A stretch of 49,215 bases of DNA from Oceanibaculum pacificum (lineage in GTDB: Bacteria; Pseudomonadota; Alphaproteobacteria; Oceanibaculales; Oceanibaculaceae), in assembly GCF_001618175.1 (NCBI RefSeq), contig NZ_LPXN01000093.1:1-49215 (forward strand). Direction: 5' to 3'. The notes under the pieces were generated by a model. That model was not told where the DNA came from, searched no databases, and worked only from the letters and a program-made list of their open reading frames with translations. Position 1 is the first letter of the stretch; each line of letters begins with the position of its first letter. Position numbers and translations under genes: made by a program. This document shows, piece by piece, positions 16,667 through 25,680 of the stretch.

Positions 16667-18009
16667 CACGCGACCGCCTTGGCTTCGGCGAACACGGAAT
16701 CGAGCACGCGGCCCAGCTTGTCGACAATCTCGGCGATGTGCGTCTCGTCGATGATGAAGGGCGGGGCGAGCAGGATATGATTGCCCTGCTGGCCGTCGAT
16801 GGTGCCACCGCCGGGATAGCAGATCAGACCTTCCTGCATCGCCTTCTTCTTGATCTTGTTGTGCAGCGCCAGCTTGGGATCGAATGGCTGCTTGCTGGCC
16901 CGGTCGGCCACCAGCTCGATGCCGATGAACAGGCCGCGCCCGCGAATATCGCCGACGAAATGATGATTGCCGAAGCGCTCCTCCAGCGCGGCGCGCAGTT
17001 CCGCCCCCCGCCGCTGTACATTCTCCAGCAGATTCTCGTCGCGGATCACCTTCTGCACCGCCAACGCCGCGGCGCAGGCCAGCGGGTGGCCCATATAGGT
17101 GTGGCCGTGCTGGAAGAAGCCGCTGCCCTGCTGGATCGCGTTGAAGATTTTGCCCGCCACCAGCAGCGCGCCGATCGGCTGATAGCCGGCCCCCAGCCCC
17201 TTGGCGATGCACAACAGGTCGGGCGACACGCCATCCTCGGCGCAGGCGAACAGATGGCCGGTCCGGCCCATGCCGCACATCACCTCGTCGAAGATCAGCA
17301 GCACGCCATACTGGTCGCAGATCTCGCGGATGCGCTTCAGATAACCCGGCACCGCCGGCAGCGCGCCGGCGGTCGCCCCGACCACCGGCTCGCAGGCAAA
17401 CGCGGCGACGGTGTCGGAGCCGAGTTCGAGGATTTTCTTCTCCAGCTCGTTGGCCGCGCGCAGGCCGTAAGCTTCCTCGCTCTCGTCATGCCGCTTGTCG
17501 CGATAAGCGTAGCAGGGGGCGATATGATGCGCATTCTCCAGCAGGATCGGCTGGAACGGCTCGCGCCGCCACATATTGCCGCCCAGCGACAGCGCGCCCA
17601 GCGTGTTGCCGTGATAGCTCTGGCGGCGGGCGATCAGTTTGGTGCGCTGCTTCTGGCCGATCTCCAGGAAATACTGGCGGGCCATCTTCACCGCCGCCTC
17701 CATCGCCTCCGACCCGCCGGAGACGAAATACACGCGCTCCAGCCCCTCGGGCGCCTGGTCGATCAGAATATCGGCCAGCGCCTCCATCGGCGGATTGCTG
17801 AAGAAGCCGGTATGGGCGAAGGAAATCTGCTCCAGCTGCTCACGGATTGCCGTCTGCACCGCCGGATGGCTGTGCCCCAGGCAGGACACCGCCGCGCCGC
17901 CGGATGCGTCCAGATAGCGCTTGCCGTCGGTATCGACGATATAGCACCCCTCGCCCTTGGCGGCGGAGGGCAGTTCCTCACGGGTATGGCGATGAAAAAC
18001 GCGGGACAT
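16666..18009 (-). CDS. Class III (omega-type) PLP aminotransferase
   Basis: Transfers an amino group from a terminal amine or amino acid to a keto acid. 447 residues from the ATG at 18009, which has GGAG about nine bases upstream; an in-frame extension of 21 residues is less likely. Conserved blocks include DASGGAAVSCLGHSHPAV, FVSGGSEAMEAAVKMARQY, SYHGNTLGALSLGG, LLIFDEVMCGMGRTG (PLP Asp) and LLCIAKGLGAGYQP (PLP Lys). It is coupled to the BKACE gene, so the two enzymes probably act in turn on one compound. The exact amine donor is not predicted. Confidence 0.95.
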   Translation of the reverse strand: MSRVFHRHTREELPSAAKGEGCYIVDTDGKRYLDASGGAAVSCLGHSHPAVQTAIREQLEQISFAHTGFFSNPPMEALADILIDQAPEGLERVYFVSGGSEAMEAAVKMARQYFLEIGQKQRTKLIARRQSYHGNTLGALSLGGNMWRREPFQPILLENAHHIAPCYAYRDKRHDESEEAYGLRAANELEKKILELGSDTVAAFACEPVVGATAGALPAVPGYLKRIREICDQYGVLLIFDEVMCGMGRTGHLFACAEDGVSPDLLCIAKGLGAGYQPIGALLVAGKIFNAIQQGSGFFQHGHTYMGHPLACAAALAVQKVIRDENLLENVQRRGAELRAALEERFGNHHFVGDIRGRGLFIGIELVADRASKQPFDPKLALHNKIKKKAMQEGLICYPGGGTIDGQQGNHILLAPPFIIDETHIAEIVDKLGRVLDSVFAEAKAVA

Positions 18010-18087
18010 GGCGGCACGCTCCGGCAGCAATTTCGACGCCGCCATCAAGGCGCGCCCGGCCCCTGCCGTCAACCCCTTGGTCGGCCC

Positions 18088-18753
18088 TTACCGGCGCCGG
18101 GTGGTGATGTCCCGGTCAACGCTGTCGACGATGCGCATGGTCCATTCGACAAGCGCGCGCAAGGCGGACATCAAGGCGGTGTCGAACGCGGCCGCAACGT
18201 CAATCAACTGGTCGCTGGCGGCCAGGGCGGTATATTCGAAATTGCCTGAATCCAGGATGATCCGCTGCGGCATGCGCACCAGCTTGGCGTTCATCCGCAC
18301 CCGGATGGTGGGAATCTTCGCCTCGTTAAAATATTCCGCCTGAAACTCGCGCAATTCGGTCTTCAATTGGTAGTCGGCCCGCAGCCCCACCACCTCGCGG
18401 CCGATCGAGATGATCTTGCCGGTATTCTCGAAACTCTCCACCAGCAGCGTCTGGATCAGGCCGGGCGTCGTGTCGGTCCAGTTGGCCTGGGCGAAATATT
18501 CCAGGCGCAACGGGTGTCTGGTCAGCGCGATGCGCGAGCTGGACAGGCCGGCCGCCGCCTCCGGCTCCTCGATGGTGATCTGCTGGGTCAGGCGCGGCAG
18601 GTCGGCCGCGAATTCCTTCGCCGGATGCAGTTGGAACAGCCGCGTCGGCTCGCCGCGCACGGCGGCCAGCGGCGTGCAGCCGGTTGAGGCCAGCATGGTT
18701 CCGAGGCCTAGGCCCGCCAGCGCGGTGCGCCGGCTGATGGTCAAGCGTGTCAT
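18088..18753 (-). CDS. ABC-type transport auxiliary lipoprotein of the Mla-type operon
   Basis: Outer-membrane or periplasmic lipoprotein linked to MCE lipid transporters (PqiC/LptE-like fold). 221 residues. The signal carries a twin-Arg-like ISRRTALAGLG stretch and the lipobox ASTGC, with lipidation expected at that Cys (about residue 26). The following domain (PTRLFQLHPAKEF, then SSSRIALTRHPLRLEYFAQANWTDTTPGLIQTLLVESF) is the family pattern. It overlaps the mlaD stop by 4 bp and is the last gene of the operon. Confidence 0.9.
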   Translation of the reverse strand: MTRLTISRRTALAGLGLGTMLASTGCTPLAAVRGEPTRLFQLHPAKEFAADLPRLTQQITIEEPEAAAGLSSSRIALTRHPLRLEYFAQANWTDTTPGLIQTLLVESFENTGKIISIGREVVGLRADYQLKTELREFQAEYFNEAKIPTIRVRMNAKLVRMPQRIILDSGNFEYTALAASDQLIDVAAAFDTALMSALRALVEWTMRIVDSVDRDITTRRR

Positions 18754-19778
18754 TCCGCCTCTACCCCTCGTTGCGTGTCGCCGAACAGGAAGCCGGCGGG
18801 ATTGCGCTCCACCCGGGTGGTCAGCCGGTTCAAGGTGGACACCAGCCCCCGCGCCTCCGACAGGAACAAGGTGAATTCATAGAGCCCCTGATTGGCGAAA
18901 TCGGAGACCGCCTGCTCATTATCGCCGACCAGATTATCCATCCGTTCCGCCACCTGGCTGAAATTGGTGGCCGCCGCGTTCAATTGCGCCAGGGAGGCCT
19001 GCAGCTTGCCGCCGATACCCTGCACCTGCTCGTCCACGCCGATCGAGGTGCCGCGGATGGTGGCGAAGGTAGCACCGGCCTCGTCCGACAATTCGCTGAC
19101 GCTGGCCTGCAAATTCTGCGACAGGGCAGACAGATCTCCCGCCGCCTGGCGCAGGTCGGCCATGGTGCCGCGCGCATCGCCCAGAATGCCGTCGATATCG
19201 TCGCTGCGCTTGGCGATGGCCCCGGTAACGGTGCTGATGTCGGACAGGATGCGGGAGAAGGATTCCTGATTCTCCGGCCCCAGTATCTGCGTCGCCCGAT
19301 CAGCCAGCACCAGGAAACGGTCCAGCAGCTCCGGTGCCGATTCGAACACCTGATCGATCATCGATTGCTGCGAGGGGATCACCGCGTAGCGCTGCCCCTC
19401 CGCCGGGCGCAGGCGCGGGCTCTCCTGGCTGTTGCCGCCGATCTGCACGAAGGAGGCGCCGGTGATGCCCTGGATCTGCAGCGACGCCACCGCATCTTCC
19501 TTGATCGGCACATCCTCGGGTATTTCCACCGTCACCTGCACCCGCTCCACATTGGCCGGGTCGATGCGGATATCCGTGACCCGCCCGACCGGAATGCCCC
19601 GAAAGCGCACAGGCCCGCCCTGCTGCAATCCGGTGACCGAGCTGGTGAAATAGATGCGGTAGGTCGTCACATTGCTGTCGACGTCGATCTTGGAGAGCCA
19701 CAGCACGAAGACGAAGAACCCCGCGATCAGGGCGATCACGAAGGCGCCAACGGTCACATGGCTGGCTTTGGTTTCCAC
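18750..19778 (-). CDS. mlaD: MlaD-family MCE substrate-binding protein
   Basis: Inner-membrane anchored, periplasmic MCE protein that passes phospholipids to or from the MlaFE permease. 342 residues, GTG start. One N-terminal membrane helix (about residues 8-30) leads into the MCE domain (TTYRIYFTSSVTGLQQGGPVRFRGIPVGRVTDIRI). A long helical C-terminal part (about 150-320) is typical of longer MCE proteins, which can form tunnels. It follows mlaF by 19 bp. Confidence 0.94.
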   Translation of the reverse strand: METKASHVTVGAFVIALIAGFFVFVLWLSKIDVDSNVTTYRIYFTSSVTGLQQGGPVRFRGIPVGRVTDIRIDPANVERVQVTVEIPEDVPIKEDAVASLQIQGITGASFVQIGGNSQESPRLRPAEGQRYAVIPSQQSMIDQVFESAPELLDRFLVLADRATQILGPENQESFSRILSDISTVTGAIAKRSDDIDGILGDARGTMADLRQAAGDLSALSQNLQASVSELSDEAGATFATIRGTSIGVDEQVQGIGGKLQASLAQLNAAATNFSQVAERMDNLVGDNEQAVSDFANQGLYEFTLFLSEARGLVSTLNRLTTRVERNPAGFLFGDTQRGVEAE

Positions 19779-19797
19779 GCGGGGGGCCTACCTCTGG

Positions 19798-20574
19798 TCA
19801 GCTTGCGGGGGCGGCCATGCCGGCGACCTGCCGGGCACGCACGCCGTGGAAGTAGGAACGAAGCCAGGGCTGATCCAGCTCCATCAGCTCGGCCATTGTG
19901 CCGACCACGACTTTTTTGTCCACCAGGGCGGAAATCCGGTCGGTCACCGCCACCAGGCTGTCGAGATCGTGGGTCACCATCACCACCGTAAGGTCGAGGG
20001 ACTGCTGCAGGTTCCGGATCAGCTCGTCGAAATCGGCCGCGCCGATGGGGTCGAGACCGGCGGTCGGCTCGTCCAGGAACAAAAGGTCCGGGTCCAACGC
20101 CAGGGCGCGCGCCAGGCCGGCGCGCTTGCGCATGCCGCCGGACAGCTCGGACGGAAATTTCGGCCCGGCATTGGCCGGCAGCCCGACCAGCGCCAGCTTC
20201 ATCAGCGCCAGTTCGTCCATCAACGCCTGGGACAGTCCGCCGCGCTCGCGCATCGGCACCTGGATATTCTCCGCCACGGTCAGCGAGCTGAACAGCGCGC
20301 CATCCTGGAACAGCACGCCCCAGCTTTCGCGCGCCCGGCGCATCGCCGCCTCGTCATTCAGCACATCGCCGCCCAGCACGCGGATATCGCCGGCGGCCGG
20401 GCGGATCAGCCCGATAATTTCCTTCAGCAGCACCGACTTGCCGGTGCCCGACCCGCCGACCACGCCCATCACCTCACCCCGGCGCACGGCGAAATCCAGA
20501 TCCTCGTGGATCACCTGGCGGCCGAACTGGGTGCGCAGGCCGGTGACCTCGATGATATTTTCCGCTGCCGCCAC
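19798..20574 (-). CDS. mlaF: MlaF-family ABC ATPase
   Basis: ATPase of the Mla-type lipid transporter. 258 residues, GTG start directly after the mlaE stop. Walker A is GGSGTGKSVLLKEI, the signature is LSGGMRKRAGLARA and Walker B is LLFLDEPTAGLDP. The MVTHDLDSL switch His is present. The GMRKR variant of the signature is typical of MlaF/Mkl proteins. Confidence 0.96.
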   Translation of the reverse strand: MAAAENIIEVTGLRTQFGRQVIHEDLDFAVRRGEVMGVVGGSGTGKSVLLKEIIGLIRPAAGDIRVLGGDVLNDEAAMRRARESWGVLFQDGALFSSLTVAENIQVPMRERGGLSQALMDELALMKLALVGLPANAGPKFPSELSGGMRKRAGLARALALDPDLLFLDEPTAGLDPIGAADFDELIRNLQQSLDLTVVMVTHDLDSLVAVTDRISALVDKKVVVGTMAELMELDQPWLRSYFHGVRARQVAGMAAPAS

Positions 20575-21720
20575 CTAGACCCCCATGACCTGAAACAGGA
20601 TGGAGAAGGCGGCATCGGCGATGATCACCAGAAAGATCGATTCGACAACCGATTGCGTTGTCAGCCGGCCGACGCTCTCCGCGCTGCCGGAGACGCGCAG
20701 CCCCTCGAAGCAGCCGACCAGGGCGATAATCGCGGCGAAGAACGGCGCCTTCACCATGCCGACCCAGAAATGCGAGATGTCGGTCGCATTGGCCAGCTGG
20801 CGCATATATTGGTCGGGCGGGATATCCAGCAGGAACAGGCAGATCACCCCGCCGCCGGCCAGGCCCATGATGTCGGCGAAGAAGGTCAGCAGCGGCAGCG
20901 ACACCATCAGCGCCAGCATGCGCGGCAGCACCAGCACCTCGATGGGGTCGAGGCCCATGGTCTGCATCGCGTCGACCTCCTGATTCACCTTCATGGTGCC
21001 GATCTGGGCGGTAAACGCGCTGCCCGACCGGCCGGCGACAATGATCGCGGTGATCAGGATTCCCAGCTCGCGCAGGATCGACACGCCGAGCAGATTCACG
21101 GTGAAGATTTCCGCCCCGAAGGTGCGCAGCTGCTCCGCGCCCTGATAGGCCAGCACCACGCCGATCAGGAAAGTCAGCAACCCCACGATGGGCAATGCAT
21201 CCAGCCCGGTTTTCTCGATCTGATGCACCAGCGCGGTATAGCGCAGCCGGCTGGGCTGGCGCAGCACCCGGCCCATCGTCACCGTCGCCAGGCCCAGAAA
21301 GCCGATCAGTTGCCGGCCCTGCTGGCCAGCGCCGACCACCCCGCCGCCAATGCGCCCCACGAAGTCGACAATGCCATTGCCCTTGGCGGGCGGGGCAGGC
21401 GTCTCACGCTCGGTCTCACCCACGCGCTCCAGCAGCACGGCGTGGGCAGGGGCGAAATTATCGAACGCCGGTTCGGCCTGATCGCCCGACAGACGCCGGC
21501 CCAGGCGCACCAGCAGCCATGCGCCGGCCGTGTCGAGCTGGCCCAGTCCGCCGCCATCGATGCGCACCGCGCCGGCGGACGGCTCCAACCGCTTCAGATC
21601 GCGATCCAGCGCCGCCGCGCGGTCCAGCGTCCAGTCGCCAAGCGGCCGGAACAGCCGGCCCTGGCCGCTGCCGCTATCCGTCATCTCGAAGGGAGCGTCG
21701 GTGGGATAGGTGTCGGTCAT
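20575..21720 (-). CDS. mlaE: MlaE-family permease with N-terminal STAS-like domain
   Basis: Membrane permease of the MCE lipid transporter. 381 residues. The first 110 residues form a soluble STAS-like domain ([21 protein letters not shown] ... [23 protein letters not shown]), a fusion common in this group. The MlaE core follows with [20 protein letters not shown] and [36 protein letters not shown]-like text (here [14 protein letters not shown]). The start MTDTYP at 21720 is chosen over an upstream start that would run into the promoter region shared with apt. It is the first gene of the operon. Confidence 0.93.
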   Translation of the reverse strand: MTDTYPTDAPFEMTDSGSGQGRLFRPLGDWTLDRAAALDRDLKRLEPSAGAVRIDGGGLGQLDTAGAWLLVRLGRRLSGDQAEPAFDNFAPAHAVLLERVGETERETPAPPAKGNGIVDFVGRIGGGVVGAGQQGRQLIGFLGLATVTMGRVLRQPSRLRYTALVHQIEKTGLDALPIVGLLTFLIGVVLAYQGAEQLRTFGAEIFTVNLLGVSILRELGILITAIIVAGRSGSAFTAQIGTMKVNQEVDAMQTMGLDPIEVLVLPRMLALMVSLPLLTFFADIMGLAGGGVICLFLLDIPPDQYMRQLANATDISHFWVGMVKAPFFAAIIALVGCFEGLRVSGSAESVGRLTTQSVVESIFLVIIADAAFSILFQVMGV

Positions 21721-21869
21721 GCAGGGGGCTAACGCCGTCACGCGGCAAAGGTTGCGGGAGGGGGCGAGTGCGGGGGCATCATACATGGAAGCCCCGGCGC
21801 GCGCATTGTCTGTCGCCCACGGGGCCGATACAGTTGCGCGACCTGCTTCCCGCCAGACGGAAAACCGCC

Positions 21870-22385
21870 ATGAACATCAAGGACCATATCCGCGAAGTGC
21901 CGGATTTCCCGAAGCCGGGCATCCTGTTCTACGACATCTCCACCTTGTTGATGCATCCGGCCGCCTGGCGTCACACGGTGGAGCAACTTGCCGAGGCGAT
22001 GGCCCCGCACAAGCCCGACCTGCTGGCCGGCATCGAATCCCGCGGCTTCCTGGTTTCCGCTCCGCTGGCGCTGAAACTCGGCTGCGGCTTCATCATGCTG
22101 CGCAAGAAGGGCAAGCTGCCGGGTGCTACGGTGAAGCACAGCTACGACCTGGAATACGGCACCGACACCATCGAAATCCAGGAAGGCGCGGTGCAGCCCG
22201 GCCAGAAGGTGGTGCTGGTCGACGATCTGCTGGCCACCGGCGGCACCATGGCGGCCGCCGCGCACCTGATCCGCAAGGTCGGCGGCGTGGTCCCCGCCGC
22301 CGCCTGCATCATCGAGCTGACCTTCCTGAACGGCCGCTCGAAGCTCGACATGCCGGTGACGACCCTGGCGCAATACGACGTGTAG
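21870..22385 (+). CDS. apt: Adenine phosphoribosyltransferase
   Basis: Salvages adenine to AMP using PRPP. 171 residues, normal length. Starts [24 protein letters not shown]. The PRPP-binding loop is [17 protein letters not shown], and the [21 protein letters not shown] and LRKKGKLPG blocks are conserved. It is divergent from the mla operon and convergent with the amidase. A much longer upstream frame exists but is not coding. Confidence 0.97.
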   Translation: MNIKDHIREVPDFPKPGILFYDISTLLMHPAAWRHTVEQLAEAMAPHKPDLLAGIESRGFLVSAPLALKLGCGFIMLRKKGKLPGATVKHSYDLEYGTDTIEIQEGAVQPGQKVVLVDDLLATGGTMAAAAHLIRKVGGVVPAAACIIELTFLNGRSKLDMPVTTLAQYDV

Positions 22386-22397
22386 GGCCGGACCGGC

Positions 22398-23570
22398 CTA
22401 CCCCGCCAGCCGCTCGGCCAATTCCAGCAGCAGCCAGTCGCTGCCGGGCAGGGCGGCGAGCGACAGGCCGACCGGCGCGCCGTCAAGCTTGGCCAGCGGC
22501 AAAGTCACTTGCGGCAGCCCGGCAAGCCCGGCGGTGCAGGTGAGTTGCAGCATCGCCATGCGGTAGGCGTTCTCCGCCTCCTTGGAGATCGTCTTCTGCG
22601 CGGCCGGGCCGCTGGAGGTGGGAAGGCACAGCACGTCGCCCGGCTGCAGCACGGCGGCGATGCGCTTGCGCACCCGGACGCGCACGGCGTTCGCCCTGGC
22701 CAGTTCCTCCGCCGTCACCTTGCTGCCGGCGACGAAGCGCTCCATGATTTCCGGCGCCATTTTCGGCTGGGTGCGGGTGATCCAGTCGCCATGCGTGGTC
22801 CAGGCTTCGTGCCCCTGGATCAGCCGGAAGGCGGTCTGCCAGGCGGGAAAGCCATCGGGGTTGATGGTCAGGTAATGGCGTGGACCGACCGCCTTGATCG
22901 CCTGTTGCAGCGCCGGCTCCAGCGCCGCGCGGGCGGCCGGGTCGGCCAGCGCGAAGCAATCGCTGGCGATCAGGATGCGGCCATGCGGGATGCGCTCGCG
23001 CGGGCCCAGCAACGCCTCGCCAACGCGCGCCAGCATTGCCGCGTCGCGGGCGAACCAGCCGACCGTGTCGAAACTGTCGGCCAGCGGCACCAGGCCATCC
23101 TTCGCCACCCTTCCATGCGTGGTGCGGATGCCGTAAAGCCCGCAATTATTCGCCGGAACGCGCACCGAACCGCCGGTATCGGTACCCAGCGCGGTATCGA
23201 CCAGCCCGGCCGCCACCGCCGCCGCCGAGCCGCTGGAGGAACCGCCGGGCAGCCGGTCCGGCGCTGCCGCATTGACCGGCGTGCCGTAATGCATGTTCAC
23301 GCCGGACAGGCTGTAGGCCAGCTCGTCGGTAATCACCTTGCCCGCCAGACTCGCCCCGGCATCGAGCAGCTTCTGCACCGCGGATGCGGTGGCCGAGGCC
23401 GGCGCATGCGTCGCCAGCCAGTCGGGATTGCCGGCTCCAGTGACATGGCCCGCCACATCGAACAGATCCTTGGCCGCGAAGGTAAGGCCCGATAGCGGGC
23501 CGCCCGGCTTGCCCTCGATGCGGATATCGCCATGCGGGCAGAACGCGCCCACCCGGTCCTGAATGCTCAT
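22398..23570 (-). CDS. Amidase-signature family hydrolase
   Basis: Ser-cisSer-Lys amidase. 390 residues from the ATG at 23570 (MSIQDRV). The catalytic residues are Lys34 (FAAKDLFD), Ser111 (GGSSSGSA) and the nucleophile Ser135 (GTDTGGSVRVPA), 24 residues after the cis-Ser as in the family. It is shorter than GatA and lacks its C-terminal part. A free-standing amidase is therefore more likely than a tRNA amidotransferase subunit. The substrate is unknown. It is convergent with apt and sits 80 bp before the vapC stop. Confidence 0.92.
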   Translation of the reverse strand: MSIQDRVGAFCPHGDIRIEGKPGGPLSGLTFAAKDLFDVAGHVTGAGNPDWLATHAPASATASAVQKLLDAGASLAGKVITDELAYSLSGVNMHYGTPVNAAAPDRLPGGSSSGSAAAVAAGLVDTALGTDTGGSVRVPANNCGLYGIRTTHGRVAKDGLVPLADSFDTVGWFARDAAMLARVGEALLGPRERIPHGRILIASDCFALADPAARAALEPALQQAIKAVGPRHYLTINPDGFPAWQTAFRLIQGHEAWTTHGDWITRTQPKMAPEIMERFVAGSKVTAEELARANAVRVRVRKRIAAVLQPGDVLCLPTSSGPAAQKTISKEAENAYRMAMLQLTCTAGLAGLPQVTLPLAKLDGAPVGLSLAALPGSDWLLLELAERLAG

Positions 23571-23650
23571 GCTTGGGTTCCTGTCGTCGCGTCGCCGGCC
23601 ACACCCCGCCGGCAGCCGCAGTGCAGCGGAAGTGCGGCGGCATTGCAAGG

Positions 23651-24037
23651 CTATAGCGCGGGAATATCCGTCGCGGCGAAATCGTCGCCCTTGAACAGCA
23701 GCGGCTCACCGGTGACGCGGGCCAGCGCATAGGCGAACAGATCGCCAAAATTCAAACCGGCCGGATGCCGCCCCTTGCCGAAGCGCCGCGCCGCCGCGCG
23801 GGCAATCTCCGCCTGCTCGGCATCCACCGGCACAATCTCGAAGCCGGCGCGGTGGATAAGAAGATCCAGCTCCCGCCCGGCCGCCTCGCCCGCCCTGGCC
23901 TCGACCACCAGCCCCGCCTCGATCAGCGTGCCGGCCGAGAGCAGCCGCACATCGGCCGCCGCGATGCGCTCGTTGAAGGCTCGCCGCTCCGGCTCGTCGA
24001 ACAGGATGGCGAGCAACGCCGAGGTATCGACCACCAT
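23651..24037 (-). CDS. vapC: VapC-type PIN ribonuclease toxin
   Basis: PIN-domain toxin, 128 residues. [17 protein letters not shown] carries the first catalytic Asp. Further acidic residues are in TLIEAGLVVEARAG and at GLNFGDLFAYALA (the conserved DxxxY region). It overlaps the vapB stop by one base, so the two are translationally coupled, with the antitoxin first. Confidence 0.94.
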   Translation of the reverse strand: MVVDTSALLAILFDEPERRAFNERIAAADVRLLSAGTLIEAGLVVEARAGEAAGRELDLLIHRAGFEIVPVDAEQAEIARAAARRFGKGRHPAGLNFGDLFAYALARVTGEPLLFKGDDFAATDIPAL

Positions 24038-24288
24038 CAGCGCGGCAGCCCGTATTCGTCATAGCCGATAATGTCGTCGGCGGAACGCCCGTCCTGTCGG
24101 GGCAGGCGGGCGCAGCGCAAGGCGATGTCGTCCAGCTCGTCGGCCAAAGACCGGTGCTTCTGCAACTGCAGCCGCTGGAGACGCTCCTTCAAGGCCTGCG
24201 TTACCGCCTCGGTCAGGCTCTCGCCGGTCCGCTTCGCCAATTCCCGCGCCAGGCGGTCGGCCTCGTCATCCTTAATGCTGAGCGCCAT
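24037..24288 (-). CDS. vapB: VapB-type antitoxin
   Basis: 83-residue antitoxin of the PSK_trans_fac/VapB type. The N-terminus [29 protein letters not shown] is a ribbon-helix-helix DNA-binding domain. The C-terminal tail ([15 protein letters not shown]) is the usual toxin-binding end. Its ribosome site overlaps one arm of the inverted repeat at 24291-24324, consistent with autoregulation. Confidence 0.94.
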   Translation of the reverse strand: MALSIKDDEADRLARELAKRTGESLTEAVTQALKERLQRLQLQKHRSLADELDDIALRCARLPRQDGRSADDIIGYDEYGLPR

Positions 24289-24290
24289 TT

Positions 24291-24324
24291 TCTACCTCTA
24301 TGGATAATTTTCTATAAAGGTAGA
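24291..24324. promoter_or_regulatory. VapB operator candidate
   Basis: The arms TCTACCTCTAT (24291-24301) and ATAAAGGTAGA (24314-24324) are inverted repeats with one mismatch and a 12-bp AT-rich spacer. They are directly upstream of vapB. The inner arm overlaps the GAGGT ribosome site on the minus strand. Confidence 0.6.
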
Positions 24325-24360
24325 CATCGAAGGTCGATGCGTAAAGCAGCATAAACGAAA

Positions 24361-24386
24361 ACAGCCCGGCGCGAGGGCCGGGCTGT
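24361..24386 (-). terminator. Terminator after the thiolase gene
   Basis: A ten-pair stem (ACAGCCCGGC 24361-24370 / GCCGGGCTGT 24377-24386) is followed on the minus strand by TTTTCGTTT. It lies 21 bp after the thiolase stop and shields the vapBC promoter from read-through. Confidence 0.85.
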
Positions 24387-24407
24387 CCGTGATCGTCAGG
24401 CGGCCGC

Positions 24408-25574
24408 TTAGCGTAGAGGCTCCAGGATCGAGACGTAATTGGCGACGGCGGCACCACCCATGTTGAAGATGCCGGCCAGCTTGGCGTCCTTCACCTGCAT
24501 GTCGCCGGCGGTTCCGGTGAGTTGCATGGCTGAGAGAACGTGCATCGATACGCCGGTCGCGCCAATCGGGTGGCCCTTGGCCTTCAGACCGCCGGACGGG
24601 TTGATCGGCAGCTTGCCGGCCTTCTCAACCCAGCCTTCCTCAATGGCGACATGGCCCTTGCCGCGCGGGGTGAGGCCCATCGCCTCATATTCCAACAGCT
24701 CGGCGATGGTGAAGCAGTCATGCGTCTCGACCAGCGACAGATCGTCGAGGCCGAGGCCGGACTGCGCGAAGGCGCGCTTCCAGGCGGTCTCGCAGCCCTC
24801 GAACAGGGTGATGTCGCGCTTCGACATCGGCAGGAAGTCGTTCACCTGCTGCGCGGCGCGGAAGATCACTGCCTTGTCCATGCCCAGCGCGGTATCGACA
24901 TCGGTCAGCACCAGGGCGGCGGCGCCATCGGAAACCAGCGAGCAATCGGTGCGCTTCAGCGGGCCGGCGACCAGCGGGTTCTTCTCCGACACGGTCTTGC
25001 AGAACTCGTAGCCCAGATCCTTGCGCAGCTGCGCATAGGGGTTGGACACGCCGTTCTTGTGGTTCTTCGCGGCGATGCGGGCCATGGCGTCGGACTGATC
25101 GCCATGCTTCTGGAAATATTTCTGCGCGATCTGGCCGAAAATGCCGGCGAAGCCGCCTTCGATGTCGCCATCTTCCTTCAGATAGCCGGCCTTGATCAGC
25201 GTCTCGCCGACCTGCTGGCCGGAAACCTCGGTCATCTTTTCCACGCCGACCACCAGCACGCGCTTCGCCTTCTTCGCGGCAATGGCGTTCAGGCCCATAT
25301 GGATCGCGGCAGAACCGGTGGCGCAGGCATTCTCCACCCGGGTCGACGGCTTGAAGCGAAAGCGGTCATCGGCCTGGAACACCAGGGACGAGGTGAAATC
25401 CTGGCGCACGAAGCCGCCGTTGAAATGGCCGAGATAGATTTCGTCGATATCGTCCGGGCCGAGCCCGGCATCCTCCATCGCCGCGACGGCGACCTTCACG
25501 ATCAGGCTTTCGACATCAGCGCCTTCATGCTTACCGAAGGGCAGATGCGACCAGCCGACGATACAAGCGGTCAT
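24408..25574 (-). CDS. Thiolase-family protein (acetyl-CoA acetyltransferase / lipid-transfer type)
   Basis: 388 residues. The acyl-binding Cys84 is in ENACATGSAA. The other conserved blocks are VETHDCFTIAELLEYEAMGL and GGLKAKGHPIGATGVSMHV with the C-terminal Gly-rich end. The HDCF block and the lack of a second active Cys near the C-terminus place it with SCP-x/lipid-transfer thiolases rather than classical PhaA. It may cleave or condense unusual acyl-CoAs. It is monocistronic with its own terminator and a palindrome 39 bp upstream. Confidence 0.9.
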   Translation of the reverse strand: MTACIVGWSHLPFGKHEGADVESLIVKVAVAAMEDAGLGPDDIDEIYLGHFNGGFVRQDFTSSLVFQADDRFRFKPSTRVENACATGSAAIHMGLNAIAAKKAKRVLVVGVEKMTEVSGQQVGETLIKAGYLKEDGDIEGGFAGIFGQIAQKYFQKHGDQSDAMARIAAKNHKNGVSNPYAQLRKDLGYEFCKTVSEKNPLVAGPLKRTDCSLVSDGAAALVLTDVDTALGMDKAVIFRAAQQVNDFLPMSKRDITLFEGCETAWKRAFAQSGLGLDDLSLVETHDCFTIAELLEYEAMGLTPRGKGHVAIEEGWVEKAGKLPINPSGGLKAKGHPIGATGVSMHVLSAMQLTGTAGDMQVKDAKLAGIFNMGGAAVANYVSILEPLR

Positions 25575-25612
25575 GGTGGTGAACTCCCATTGTCGTTCCG
25601 GCCCTTACGGCC

Positions 25613-25627
25613 TGTTGCAGCGCAACA
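25613..25627. promoter_or_regulatory. Inverted repeat upstream of the thiolase gene
   Basis: TGTTGC-AGC-GCAACA is a perfect 6+3+6 inverted repeat, 38 bp before the thiolase start. TTGC/GCAA half-sites resemble sites of some TetR or PhaR-like regulators of acyl-CoA metabolism. This link is a guess from motif shape only. Confidence 0.35.
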
Positions 25628-25680
25628 ATAGCAGAGGGAGAGCCGAGGCCAAGAATGAATCGCTGTTCACTAAATGGCGA

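Noticed and set aside
15845-17278. A 477-codon version of the BKACE protein
   Set aside because: The first 204 residues are the class III aminotransferase read in another frame. The real BKACE start is the ATG at 16666, coupled to the aminotransferase stop.
19672-21732. Open frame of 686 codons on the plus strand
   Set aside because: Antisense to mlaE, mlaF and mlaD, with the same biased composition and no recognisable domain.
21195-22385. A 396-codon version of the apt gene
   Set aside because: The upstream half runs opposite mlaE and is not conserved. The known family N-terminus begins at the ATG at 21870.
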